NCBI GenBank assembly: GCA_003142235.1
Contig: PLOU01000081.1
Coordinates: 1-40,615 of the forward strand
Source: Granulicella sp.
GTDB taxonomy: Bacteria; Acidobacteriota; Terriglobia; Terriglobales; Acidobacteriaceae
Direction of reading: 5' to 3'
Length of the DNA stretch: 40,615 bases
In this document: piece by piece, positions 1-9,767 of the stretch
Numbering within the stretch: the first letter of the stretch is position 1
Layout: each line of letters starts with the position of its first letter
Position numbers and translations under genes: made by a program
Notes under the pieces: model-generated
Told to the model about the DNA's origin: nothing
Database searches by the model: none
The model's input: the letters and a program-made list of their open reading frames with translations, nothing else

Positions 1-32
1 ATTTACGGATAAGCTCTAAGTCTTTGCGCTGA

Positions 33-1757
33 CTAGAACGTCAACGACAGCCCGCCCTGAATCGTCCGCGGAGTCTGCGCCAGAAACAGCGTGCGTCCAT
101 CCGCCGACAGAAACGGCTGATAGCCCTCAGCCAGCAGGTTGGTGCCGTCGATGGTGGCTTCCAGCCCTTCGGGCAGTCTGTCTCCCCAGCGAACCGCCTG
201 GCGCAGAGTGAAGCTGAGGAACGCCTGGTCGCTGAACGCATCGTACGGCCCCACTGGGGTCGCAAGACGCCGCGGCTGCCAGCGGTAGGCCGCGCGCAGC
301 TTGGTGCCGGTGCGCAGCACCCGCCCCTTCACAGCGACGGTCGCCGCCTCGGCCGATGCCGGTTGCAGCCCCGCCAGCCCTTGCCCGTTTCCTGTCTCCA
401 GCGCAGCGCCGCTCACAAACTCCAGAGCCGCCCACAGGCCCTCGGTCAGCGGCTCGCTCAGCGTAAGGCTCACCCCATTGGTCGTAATCCCCGCGCCCAG
501 TGCGCGGAAGCTCCCCGTCTCCGTATCGACGACGACTCCGCTCGGACCGCCGCTCCCAGCCAACTCCGCCGCGTCCATCGCGCCCGTTCCCGCAATGGAA
601 GTCCGCGCGATCGCATCGTGGTACACGGCTGCCTGCAGCAGACCGCCTCCGGCCCTCCGGCTCAGCGCAATCTCCTGATGCGTGCCGCTCTCGGTGCAGA
701 GCCGCGCGCCGCACGCGACAGCTACGGGAACCTCCGCCGCGATTGAGTCCAGTCCGTCGAAGTCCTGCACGTCGCGCGAGGTCGCCAGCCTGTAGCGCAC
801 CGCCCACACCTCGCCCGGATGCACCGTCACGTTCAGGAACGGGTGTGCCGTCAACGCGGTTCCCGCGGTTCGGATCGCGTAGACCGTGCCTCCGGCCTCC
901 ACGTCCACACTGTCGCCCAACTGCATCTTCTCGGCGCTCGCCATGCGCATCGTCTGCATGCCCATGACGTTGCCGTTGCCAGCGCCGCCGGAGGTCATCA
1001 TCTCCGGATGCGACGCATAGCTCACCACCAGCCGCGACCCACCAGCGAGCAACCCCCGCCGTTCGTATCCCGCATCGATCTCAGTCGCCGGCGCGCTCGC
1101 ATAGGCCGCCGCAACCGATGCCCGCATCGCCACATCCGAACCGTCATTCCCTGCCCGGTCCAGCGCAACCACGCCGTGGGCCCCGCCCCCGCCAAATCCT
1201 CCGTCGCCGCTCATCATGGCGACGCGCGCCTCGACCGGCACACCGCGCGGGGCCTCGCTCGCACCCGATGAAACCAGCTCCACGCTGCCATCGCCCATCA
1301 TGCGCAGGATCGGCCGGTTCGCCGCCGAGCGCAACGTCCAGGTCCAGTCGTCGCCCGGCTCATCCGCCTTGCGCCGCTGGGCCGGCAGCCACGCCACCGG
1401 GTCGCTCAACATGCTCAGCGTCAGGTCCACCGTCGCCCGCATCCCGGCGGTGAGCCGCAGATTGCCCCGCGTCGCGGGCGCAAACAACGCCGCCGTCGCC
1501 CGCACCTGGTATCTGCCCGCAGCCAGATTGGCGATCCGGTACCGCCCAGCCATGTCCGTGTACGCCGTGCCCACGCTGCCCGATGCGGCTGAGACCGCCT
1601 CCACCAGCGCTCCCATCTGCGCCACTCCGTGGATGTCGCGCACCACCCCGGAGACCGTCGCGGCCGAAGCCGCAACCATCATCCCCGGCGCCAGTGAGAG
1701 CGTCAGAGCGCCGAACGCAAACCCGAACCGTATCCAGCAGCGTTGCACAGTCCGCAT
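33..1757 (-). CDS. Carboxypeptidase regulatory-like domain outer-membrane (beta-barrel-like) protein
   Basis: 574-aa ORF with signal peptide, N-terminal CarboxypepD_reg-like repeat (VSGVVRDIHGVAQMGALVEAV...GRYRIANLAAGRYQVRA) and C-terminus GLSLTF ending in Phe as in outer-membrane barrels. Confidence 0.75.
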   Translation of the reverse strand: MRTVQRCWIRFGFAFGALTLSLAPGMMVAASAATVSGVVRDIHGVAQMGALVEAVSAASGSVGTAYTDMAGRYRIANLAAGRYQVRATAALFAPATRGNLRLTAGMRATVDLTLSMLSDPVAWLPAQRRKADEPGDDWTWTLRSAANRPILRMMGDGSVELVSSGASEAPRGVPVEARVAMMSGDGGFGGGGAHGVVALDRAGNDGSDVAMRASVAAAYASAPATEIDAGYERRGLLAGGSRLVVSYASHPEMMTSGGAGNGNVMGMQTMRMASAEKMQLGDSVDVEAGGTVYAIRTAGTALTAHPFLNVTVHPGEVWAVRYRLATSRDVQDFDGLDSIAAEVPVAVACGARLCTESGTHQEIALSRRAGGGLLQAAVYHDAIARTSIAGTGAMDAAELAGSGGPSGVVVDTETGSFRALGAGITTNGVSLTLSEPLTEGLWAALEFVSGAALETGNGQGLAGLQPASAEAATVAVKGRVLRTGTKLRAAYRWQPRRLATPVGPYDAFSDQAFLSFTLRQAVRWGDRLPEGLEATIDGTNLLAEGYQPFLSADGRTLFLAQTPRTIQGGLSLTF

Positions 1758-1956
1758 CCCCTGTGCGTCGCCGGCCTTCTCCTCAAATGCGGGCCGCCAA
1801 AAGCTGGCCCGTCAGGACGCTCTGCGCCGGCATCCGGTCATCGCAAACAATCCGCGTAACCGTTTCGCCGTATTGACCCCGCATCCGTCCTCAATCTGCT
1901 TCCGCCGAGCGCTCTTCGACCGCGGCGCTTCGGCCCCACTCCGCGCAAACCCGCAA

Positions 1957-3714
1957 TCAGTTCACGGTAAACTTTGCCGACTCCTCGGTCTCCTGCTTGG
2001 TCACTCCATCGTTCACCTTGATCTTCACCTGGTACTGTCCCGGCTGCAAACTGGCCAGCGGAAGGCTCTTCTCCAGCGTCAACTGGTCCGCATTGGGGCT
2101 CAGCGCCGAGGCCGGCTCCTGCGAATTCAACACCAGCTTGTTCGTTCCCAGGTCCAGGATCTGGTAGTTGATCGTCGCATTGTTCTGCTTGCTCTTCTCG
2201 TCGATCCCGAGGTTGTACACCTGCATCCAGAAGTTCAGGTTCTGCGCGCGGCTGAAGCTGACCGGCGCCGCCACAGGCCCATTGGCCGCCACGCGCGGCC
2301 TGATCCGCGTGTTGCCGATCACGAAGTTCCCGCCCCCGATCTCCTTCGACGGGACGCGTTCCATCTGGTCGGCCAGGATCAGCGACGAGTGGCCCAGCGT
2401 GTCGTCGTCGAACTTGGGCACATTGATGCTGCGCGTCCATCGTCCCACATGGTCCGGGTTGTTCGTGTCCTTGATCACGATATCGATCTTGTACAGACCC
2501 GGCTTCAGCGGAAGGGCCTTCCAGTACACCCTGGACCCCTTCTGAGTCGCCGCCAGCAACTCGCTCGGCGTACTCACCTCCACCGTGTCCCCGAACCATC
2601 CCCCGGGAACGACCTTGTGCGTCATGTTGGAGACGCGCCCCTCGATGTCGATCTTGCCCACCGACACCCCGTCCTTGGTCTCGAATGTGATGTCCGAGGT
2701 CTTCACCTGGACCGTGATCGGCACAATCACCGTGTCGTTGGTCACCTTCACATAGTCCGTGCGCACATCGAAGAGGAACGGCGGCCCGGTCAGGATCTTG
2801 GAGCTCGCCAAGAACTCATCCATGTCCTGGTACTTCACCGGCGGCGGCGCCATGATCTTCGCCATCAGATCGATGCGGTCGAACTGCTTGTTCTGCAACT
2901 GCTGCTGCATCCCCGGGCCCAGGCCAAGCTGCTCCAGCCCGCCGCCCTGGAACCGGTCCTCCTTCTTGGCCTGTCCGCTCTCCTCGGCCTGGGTCAACCC
3001 GGCGTTGGGAACGTGCAGCAGGGCGTCTTTCTCCGACCGGTCGATGGTGTAGTGGTAGTCGCCGCACTGGCAGGTGTCCACAAACTCCAGGTCGATGTTG
3101 TCGCCGATCCCCTCGATATACCGGTAGTGCCACACCTCGAACGGGAAGGTCACCGTGTTTCCGCCGCCCTCGTCCATTGGCCGATCGTACGAGCCGCCGC
3201 TGGGGTGCGCATCGATTTCGTCCGGCTTGCCGTATGCAATGTAGACGTGCCCGCGGTCGGTCATCCAACCGGGCTTGCCCGCGGCGAAGTGCTCGTCCGC
3301 ATAGGCAATTCGCGCGTAGATCTCGTCGCGGTACTCGTTCTCGGGTGAGTCGGGACTGGGGTTGCGCCGCTGCCAGAAGTTCTCGATGAACTGTTCCCGC
3401 TCCTCATCGTTGGTCAGGTGCATGAACGCCTGGTGCTCGGTGTCGGTGATGATCCAGCGCACATCCTCATCCAGCCAGGTCTTGAAATCGCCCCGCAACT
3501 CCTGCTTCAGGTCCTTTTGCTGAGCAACCCGCTCCTTGTCGGTGATCCGCCGATGCAGCGGGTTCGGCTTCTCCACCGTCGGCGCCGACTGGGTCACGCC
3601 ATCGGGGGCCGTCGCAGCCTGGGCTGCGGGAGCCGTCGCCTGCTGCCCATGCGCGCTGCCCCACCCCATCGAAAACAACATCGCGCCCAGAACCAATCCA
3701 CCCGCTGCTCTCAT
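1957..3714 (-). CDS. GWxTD domain-containing protein
   Basis: Contains GKPGWMTDRGHVYIAYGKPDEI typical of GWxTD domain; signal peptide if start is MRAAGGLVLGAMLFSMGWGSAHG (3714); ORF opens at 3819. Confidence 0.85.
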   Translation of the reverse strand: MRAAGGLVLGAMLFSMGWGSAHGQQATAPAAQAATAPDGVTQSAPTVEKPNPLHRRITDKERVAQQKDLKQELRGDFKTWLDEDVRWIITDTEHQAFMHLTNDEEREQFIENFWQRRNPSPDSPENEYRDEIYARIAYADEHFAAGKPGWMTDRGHVYIAYGKPDEIDAHPSGGSYDRPMDEGGGNTVTFPFEVWHYRYIEGIGDNIDLEFVDTCQCGDYHYTIDRSEKDALLHVPNAGLTQAEESGQAKKEDRFQGGGLEQLGLGPGMQQQLQNKQFDRIDLMAKIMAPPPVKYQDMDEFLASSKILTGPPFLFDVRTDYVKVTNDTVIVPITVQVKTSDITFETKDGVSVGKIDIEGRVSNMTHKVVPGGWFGDTVEVSTPSELLAATQKGSRVYWKALPLKPGLYKIDIVIKDTNNPDHVGRWTRSINVPKFDDDTLGHSSLILADQMERVPSKEIGGGNFVIGNTRIRPRVAANGPVAAPVSFSRAQNLNFWMQVYNLGIDEKSKQNNATINYQILDLGTNKLVLNSQEPASALSPNADQLTLEKSLPLASLQPGQYQVKIKVNDGVTKQETEESAKFTVN

Positions 3715-3999
3715 CGCCTGCAATACTCCTGCTTCGGAAACTTCACCAGCACGGTTCCGTCTCACGCCGCGGCGTTTGGCCCCGTAGCCCCTTGGTACGG
3801 CGCAGGGACCGAAACCCATGCCTCATTGTAGTGCGCCCTCTCCAGCGTTTCAAGCCGGGCCGCCGCCCCATCCCTGCTATCATCGACTACGAAGAGCTTG
3901 TCTTGCACAGCCATTGACAACCCGCAACGGAACCATCGCACCCGGATCCGCGTACCTGCTCTCAGCGCACCCTCTCCGTCAGGAGCATAGAAAGATCGC

Positions 4000-5421
4000 A
4001 TGAGCACTAAAAAGATCGTCATCGTCGTCGTCATCGTCCTTGCCCTTGCGGGCATCGCCGCCGGCACCATCCTGCACGGGCAGGCCGGCATCACCAAGGT
4101 CGCCACCGGCAAGGTGGTGCGTGAGGACCTCATCTCCACCGTCAGCGGCACCGGCCAGATCAAGCCGAAGAACTATGTCAACATCGGCGCAACCTCCTTT
4201 GGACGCATCACTCACCTGTATGTCAAAGAGGGAGACCGCGTCCATAAGGGAGACATCCTGGCGCGGGTTGAGAGCGTGCAGCCGGAGGCCACCGTCGATG
4301 CCCAACAGGCCGCCATCGCCAGCTCCAAGACCGACATCGCCTCCTACGTCGCGGCCGAGAACACCGCCCAGGCCAACATCACCCAGGCCAAGGCCGACCT
4401 GGAGCAGAAAAAATTCGACTTCGACCGCGCCCAGGCCCTCTACACCGCCCAGCTCATCGCCAAGCAGGACTTCGACGCCAAGAAAGCCGCCTACGACGTC
4501 TCCGCCGCCACCCTGGACCAGCGCGTCGCCGTGCTCGCCCAGTCCCGCGCCCAGACCGCATCCCAGCGCGCCCATCTCGATCAGGCCGTCGCCAGCCAGC
4601 GCGCCAACTTCGACGCCCTCGACAAAACCATCAGCCGCGCCCCCTTCGACGGCCTGGTCACCAACGTTCCCGTGCGCGAGGGAGAGACCGTCGTGGTGGG
4701 CATCCAGAACGCCGAGGGTTCCACCCTGATGACCCTCGCCGACATGTCCGTCATCACCGCCGAGATCAAGGTCGACGAGACCGACATCGTCAACCTCCGG
4801 CTCGGCCAGTCCGCCGATGTCACCGTCGACGCGCTCCCGGGGCGCACCTTCAAGGGCCACGTCACCGAGGTCGGCGATCAGGCCCTGCTGCGCACCACCG
4901 GCGTCGCCACCTCGCAGTCCACCACCGGAACCGAGGAGGCCAAGGACTTCAAGGTCGTCGTCACCCTCGACCAGATTCCCGAAGCACACCTCGAAGACCT
5001 CCGCCCCGGCCTCTCCACCACCGCCAAAATCACCGTCGCCGACAAGCCCAATACCCTCACCATCCCCATCCAGGCCCTGGTGCAGCGCGACCCCGCCATC
5101 GAAAAGGACCTCGCAGCCCACGCCGGCAAACCCTCCAACGCACCCGTCTCCGCCACCACAAACTCCGGCGCGCTCGTTAAGCCCGTACTCGCCCAGGGCG
5201 TCTACCTGCTCACCACCAGCGGAGGAAAGCTCCGCGCCAACTTCGTCCCCGTCACCACCGGAGTCACCGGGGCCACCGATATCGAAGTCCTCTCCGGCCT
5301 CAAGCAGGGCGACGAGATCGTCACCGGCCGCTACCAGGTGCTGCGCGCCCTCAAGAGCGGCACCCCGGTCAAGCGCGACAACTCCACTCCCGTCACCACC
5401 GACGACGACAGCAAGTCATGA
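4000..5421 (+). CDS. Efflux periplasmic adaptor (HlyD/MacA-like membrane fusion protein)
   Basis: N-terminal TM helix, lipoyl/coiled-coil organisation, [19 protein letters not shown] motif; ATGA overlap with following ATPase. Confidence 0.88.
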   Translation: MSTKKIVIVVVIVLALAGIAAGTILHGQAGITKVATGKVVREDLISTVSGTGQIKPKNYVNIGATSFGRITHLYVKEGDRVHKGDILARVESVQPEATVDAQQAAIASSKTDIASYVAAENTAQANITQAKADLEQKKFDFDRAQALYTAQLIAKQDFDAKKAAYDVSAATLDQRVAVLAQSRAQTASQRAHLDQAVASQRANFDALDKTISRAPFDGLVTNVPVREGETVVVGIQNAEGSTLMTLADMSVITAEIKVDETDIVNLRLGQSADVTVDALPGRTFKGHVTEVGDQALLRTTGVATSQSTTGTEEAKDFKVVVTLDQIPEAHLEDLRPGLSTTAKITVADKPNTLTIPIQALVQRDPAIEKDLAAHAGKPSNAPVSATTNSGALVKPVLAQGVYLLTTSGGKLRANFVPVTTGVTGATDIEVLSGLKQGDEIVTGRYQVLRALKSGTPVKRDNSTPVTTDDDSKS

Positions 5422-6218
5422 TCCATCCGGAGCAACCGATGCCCCTTGAAACCGCCACCGACACCACGCCTGAAACCGCCGACGGCCCCCACGACGGCGA
5501 GGTCATCGTCACCAGCAATCTCTGGAAGACCTACGAGATGGGCGAGCAGCAGGTCAACGCCCTCTGCGGCATCAACCTGCGCATCCTGCACAACGAGTAC
5601 GTCGCCATCATGGGCCCCTCCGGGTCCGGCAAGTCCACCCTGATGAACCTCATCGGATGCCTCGACTCGCCCACCCAGGGCCGCTACTGGCTCAACGGAC
5701 ACGACGTCTCCGCGCTCAACGACGACGAGCTGGCCCGCATCCGCAACAAGGAGATCGGCTTCGTCTTCCAGACCTTCAACCTGCTGGCCCGGGCCACCGC
5801 CCTGCACAACGTCGAGCTGCCGCTGATCTACAACGGCACCCCCTCGGCCGAACGCATCGCGCGCGCCAAGGAGGTGCTCGAGTCGGTCAGCCTCGGCGCC
5901 CGCATGACGCACAAGCCCAACGAGCTCTCCGGAGGCCAGCGCCAGCGCGTCGCCATCGCCCGCGCCCTGGTCAACCACCCCTCCATCATCCTCGCCGACG
6001 AGCCCACGGGAAACCTCGACTCCAAGACCGGAGACGAGATCATGGCCCTCTTCGACCACCTCCACGCCCAGGGAAACACCGTCATCATCGTCACCCACGA
6101 GCCGGACATCGCCGAGTACGCCCACCGAATCGTCACCCTCCACGACGGCGTCATCGCCAGCGACCACCCATCCCATCGCCAAGCCACCGGCGGCTCCAAG
6201 CACTCCCACTCCGACTGA
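5418..6218 (+). CDS. ABC transporter ATP-binding protein (MacB/LolD type)
   Basis: Walker [10 protein letters not shown], signature [15 protein letters not shown], Walker [14 protein letters not shown]. Confidence 0.95.
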   Translation: MIHPEQPMPLETATDTTPETADGPHDGEVIVTSNLWKTYEMGEQQVNALCGINLRILHNEYVAIMGPSGSGKSTLMNLIGCLDSPTQGRYWLNGHDVSALNDDELARIRNKEIGFVFQTFNLLARATALHNVELPLIYNGTPSAERIARAKEVLESVSLGARMTHKPNELSGGQRQRVAIARALVNHPSIILADEPTGNLDSKTGDEIMALFDHLHAQGNTVIIVTHEPDIAEYAHRIVTLHDGVIASDHPSHRQATGGSKHSHSD

Positions 6219-6242
6219 CCCGCTCTTCCGTCGCAACGCAAG

Positions 6243-6932
6243 CTACAGCCGCTTGAGATACGCCTTGGCCGCCTCCAACTCGGGAAACAGCCGCTCCTCC
6301 GCCTGAAACGCCCTGGAATGCACGCAGCGCCGCCCCGCCTTCACCCGCACCGGATGCTTCAGGTGCAGCATCTCGTGATAGAGCAGATACTCGATGGCAC
6401 ATCGAGGGGTGTCAGCCCGGTCGAAGACGCGGCTCACTATGATGGTGTTGTGCGCCGCGTCGTAGTGGCCCAGCATCCGCCGCGCGTGGTGCGCGCTCCA
6501 GGTCAGTTGCGGCCGTCCCAGCAGCCCGTGAAAGAAGCGCGTGTTCAGGCCCTCGAAGACCTCGTCCAGATCGTAGCAACGACCCTCGGCCGTGAGGACC
6601 GTCTTGCGCCCGCGCGTCTGGCGGATCCGTTCCGCCTGCCGCGCCACCGCCTCCGAAGTGATATACCGCCGATAGCGGTCCGCATGGGCGCGCGCGATCG
6701 GCAATTTCTTGTAGAGCTTGGCCAGCAGGATGTGCGCGATCGCGTGGTGCACCGGCTCCGGCGCCGCCTCCAGCAGGTCTGAAAGCCGCACCAGCAGCCG
6801 CCCCTCGCGCAGCCGGATCGTGGTATTCAGCGAAGTGAACCGGCGGAAGCGGATGTCCAGCGCAGGAATGGGCGCGCGCGGGCGCAGCTCGCGGTACTCC
6901 TGCTCAAAGATTTCGATCAGTGCGGTAGACAC
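6243..6932 (-). CDS. SprT-like / zinc metallopeptidase domain protein
   Basis: HEMLH zinc motif near C-terminus; probable GTG start at 6932 (VSTALIEIFEQEYRELRP); the longer ORF to 7049 overlaps the neighbouring gene. Confidence 0.75.
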   Translation of the reverse strand: MSTALIEIFEQEYRELRPRAPIPALDIRFRRFTSLNTTIRLREGRLLVRLSDLLEAAPEPVHHAIAHILLAKLYKKLPIARAHADRYRRYITSEAVARQAERIRQTRGRKTVLTAEGRCYDLDEVFEGLNTRFFHGLLGRPQLTWSAHHARRMLGHYDAAHNTIIVSRVFDRADTPRCAIEYLLYHEMLHLKHPVRVKAGRRCVHSRAFQAEERLFPELEAAKAYLKRL

Positions 6933-6948
6933 GCTACGTTTGAGCTTA

Positions 6949-8946
6949 CTACGGAGTGGCCACCCCGCCCGCCGGAGCGGGAGTCTGCGTCGTCGGGGCA
7001 GTGGGCTTGCCGGTCGCATCGGGAGCAGAGCTGGAAGGCCCTCCTGCAACCTCCTTCAGCGGGTCTAGCCGCGCCACCGCCGAAACCGGGACCTCCACCG
7101 CCCCTACGTTGTCCGATTCCAGATCGTGAATCGCGGTGCGCAGATAGTACTGGCCCTTCACCGGCACGCTGATCTGCTGGTGGAACGCCATGACCCCGCT
7201 CAGCAAGCTGTTGTACTGCGCCGGAGTCAGCATCTGATGCACGCGCCGGCTCGCGGTGATGAGCTTGTCTCCATTGGTGTTGTAGACGAAGGTCCAGACC
7301 TCCAGCGCGCAGTGGTGGTTGCCGTCGGCCCCCAGGCGGCAATTGACCGCGTGCGCATCCGGCACCAGGTCCACTCCAAACTGTTTGAACGGCCCCTCGA
7401 TCTTTACCTTGGGATCGGGATTGGACTCGTTGCTCGCCAGTATCGCCGCCTGCGGTGGCGTATTCGCGGGGCGAATTCTCACCTTGAACAGGATCTCCGC
7501 CGGGTCCGGCCCGCCGTGCATCATGGCCGCCGACATGGTGTTCGTCTGGACCAGGGCCGTGGCCGCCCCTTGCACGTTCACCCGGTTCCGGTCGCTGGGG
7601 TCGATGGCAAAGTAGCCATTGCGATATGTAAGTTGCACGCTCGGCTCAGCCACCTTGACCTTGATCGTCCGGAACCTCTCATCCCACTGCAGGTTGGCCG
7701 GCGAGTACGTCAGCGTGTAGTAATTCGAGCCTTCCTCGACCGCCTTCGACACCGCCTGCGTCAGTCCATTGGTGTTGTAGAACGCCTCGCCGCCGGTGTC
7801 CTGCGCCATGGCCTCCATCGTCCCTTGCTCATTCGCCCTCTGAACCTGGAAATCCATCGATGCGGTGGAGGCGGCGGCCCCGGTGGGAACACCATTCATC
7901 TCCATGTTCGTCACGCTGATGGTCGGATCGGTCTGCAGCCCACGCGCGTCCACCGGATACATCGCAACCTGCGCGCGCGTCAGCAGGTTGTCCGTCTTGC
8001 GCACCGCATCGTCGTTGCGGATCACCGAGTCGTTCGGATCGGCCTCGTTGACATTGGGCTCGACGTTCAGAGGAAAGCTGGCGGAGTACCAGATCACGTT
8101 CTTCCGCCCGGGAATGCCCACCAGGTACCGCGCCAGTTGGTCGAACGAGTTCAGAGTGTAGAGCATCCGGTTGTTCTGCTCCTCCGCGGTAATCTGAGCA
8201 TCGACTCGCGCCATATCGTCGAGCATCTCTTGCGTCACATCGGGATACTGCGCAGCAGCGTCCGAGAACGCGGTTGTGCCCATCGGCCCACTGTTGACCG
8301 CGTCCGTCAGGATGTCCGAGACCTGCGGCGTCCCCTTCTTCGACGTCAGCGCGGCCTTCAACACCGCCATGTCCGATGTAAACCCCTGCAGCATGTACAA
8401 GTGCGTCGTCATGCCGAAGATGGCAATGCGCGTTCCAGCCGGCGCCTTGTCCAGAAACTCGAGCAACTGCCTGCGCGCGTATGGCTGCGAGGCCACCGGA
8501 GTGTTCAGATAATCCAGCAGAAGCACGTTCACCGGCCCATTGGCCGGGGCTGCCGACTTGTTGGTGAACAGGCCGGCAGGCAGCTTCGGTGCCGACTCAA
8601 TCTGCTCCGCCGCGGGCGAGGAGCTATGCTCCTCGAAGCTCCGGACCACCTGCAGCTTTCCATCTTCCATCAGGGTAAAATCCGACTTCTGCAACCCATG
8701 CACCGGGTTCTTCTTCGAGTCGGTGACCACCACATCGACCACCACCAGGTTGGTGCGCGCATGGATCGTGGCAACCGCGGTCGTGGCCGCCGGCTGCGTC
8801 CCATTCGTCGCCGCCAACGCCGCTGCTGGAGCGGCCGGGAGCGTCGAAGGTCCCGTCTGCCCGTGCATCCCGAACGCAAGAAACGCAGTGGCGAGCGCAA
8901 ATGCAAAAACTGCCTGAAACCAACGCGACTGGGTTGGACGAAGCAC
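6949..8946 (-). CDS. VWFA-related Acidobacterial domain protein
   Basis: TNLVVVDVVVTDSKKNPVHGLQKSDFTLMEDGK and VWA-type fold; GTG start at 8946 preceded by AGGAGG at good spacing. Confidence 0.85.
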   Translation of the reverse strand: MLRPTQSRWFQAVFAFALATAFLAFGMHGQTGPSTLPAAPAAALAATNGTQPAATTAVATIHARTNLVVVDVVVTDSKKNPVHGLQKSDFTLMEDGKLQVVRSFEEHSSSPAAEQIESAPKLPAGLFTNKSAAPANGPVNVLLLDYLNTPVASQPYARRQLLEFLDKAPAGTRIAIFGMTTHLYMLQGFTSDMAVLKAALTSKKGTPQVSDILTDAVNSGPMGTTAFSDAAAQYPDVTQEMLDDMARVDAQITAEEQNNRMLYTLNSFDQLARYLVGIPGRKNVIWYSASFPLNVEPNVNEADPNDSVIRNDDAVRKTDNLLTRAQVAMYPVDARGLQTDPTISVTNMEMNGVPTGAAASTASMDFQVQRANEQGTMEAMAQDTGGEAFYNTNGLTQAVSKAVEEGSNYYTLTYSPANLQWDERFRTIKVKVAEPSVQLTYRNGYFAIDPSDRNRVNVQGAATALVQTNTMSAAMMHGGPDPAEILFKVRIRPANTPPQAAILASNESNPDPKVKIEGPFKQFGVDLVPDAHAVNCRLGADGNHHCALEVWTFVYNTNGDKLITASRRVHQMLTPAQYNSLLSGVMAFHQQISVPVKGQYYLRTAIHDLESDNVGAVEVPVSAVARLDPLKEVAGGPSSSAPDATGKPTAPTTQTPAPAGGVATP

Positions 8947-9077
8947 TGGAAACCTCCTGCGGGTACACCTCAAGAATACACTCCTGCGAAATCACGCATT
9001 CATAGAATTAGACGCGAATCTGGAGGCAAAGTTGCCGCTGCATCTCCCGATTCCGGTCCGGCTCCGGGCAGTCTCGT

Positions 9078-9740
9078 TCAGCGTTCTGTCGCCGTCTGGG
9101 GCACGATCGCGCCAGCCCCTTCGGGCCCATCCTCAACAAGATGAGCGATGTGGCCCACCTGCAGCTTCACCAGCTCCGGCTGCGCGATGCGCGTCGGCCC
9201 AAGCACTGCAATCCGGGGCAGCGGCCCGCGCACCATCGCCACTTCGTCGCACGCATACAGCCGCGGACAGGCCTGGCAGTCCTTGTATATCTTGTCCGGC
9301 AGCGTCGTCCGGTCGGCCAGCCGGAAACCGAAGTGGAAGAAGAAGTCGGGAATCCGCGTGAACAGGCACACCGACGCGACGCCCTGCTCCTCGGCCTCCT
9401 CCAGCAACGCGAGCAGAATCCGCCCGCCCGCGCCCTGCCCCTTGGCCTCCGGTTTCACCACGATCGACCGCACCTCGGCCAGGTGCGGCCCATACAGGTG
9501 CAGCGCACCGCAGCCCAGAAAGATGCCGCTCTCCGACTCGGCCACCGCGAAGTCGCGCACGTTCTCGCAGATGTCCGCGTAGTTGCGGCGCAGCAGAGTT
9601 CCATCGCCGGAGAGCGAGTTGACCAGCTCGAAGATGTTGACCGCGTCCTGTAGCCGCGCCTTGCGCACCACCGCGCCACCCGCACGCGCGCGCGTCGATG
9701 CGGTGGATTCGCTGGCGGCCATCAGGGACGAGCTGGACAA
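9078..9740 (-). CDS. GNAT N-acetyltransferase, short-form ArgA-like (putative N-acetylglutamate synthase)
   Basis: GNAT motif VVKPEAKGQGAGGRIL; GCGALH and DKIYKDCQACPRLYACDEVAM as in ArgA-like GNATs; last gene of arginine operon. Confidence 0.75.
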   Translation of the reverse strand: MSSSSLMAASESTASTRARAGGAVVRKARLQDAVNIFELVNSLSGDGTLLRRNYADICENVRDFAVAESESGIFLGCGALHLYGPHLAEVRSIVVKPEAKGQGAGGRILLALLEEAEEQGVASVCLFTRIPDFFFHFGFRLADRTTLPDKIYKDCQACPRLYACDEVAMVRGPLPRIAVLGPTRIAQPELVKLQVGHIAHLVEDGPEGAGAIVPQTATER

Positions 9741-9767
9741 GTTGATGAAGCTCCTCTCTCTATCTTC

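Noticed and set aside
1216-3348. 710-aa plus-strand ORF
   Set aside because: Antisense shadow of the CarboxypepD_reg and GWxTD genes; Arg/His/Leu-rich low-complexity composition typical of GC-rich reverse-strand frames.
3914-3919. TTGACA upstream of the adaptor gene as a -35 box
   Set aside because: No acceptable -10 hexamer at 16-18 bp spacing.
3979-5121. 380-aa minus-strand ORF, Gly/Asp-rich
   Set aside because: Antisense of the MacA-like adaptor; DGGDGG-type low complexity arises from reverse reading of GC-rich codons.
7126-9144. 672-aa plus-strand ORF
   Set aside because: Antisense to the VWFA gene, with RRHR-rich composition and no recognisable domain.
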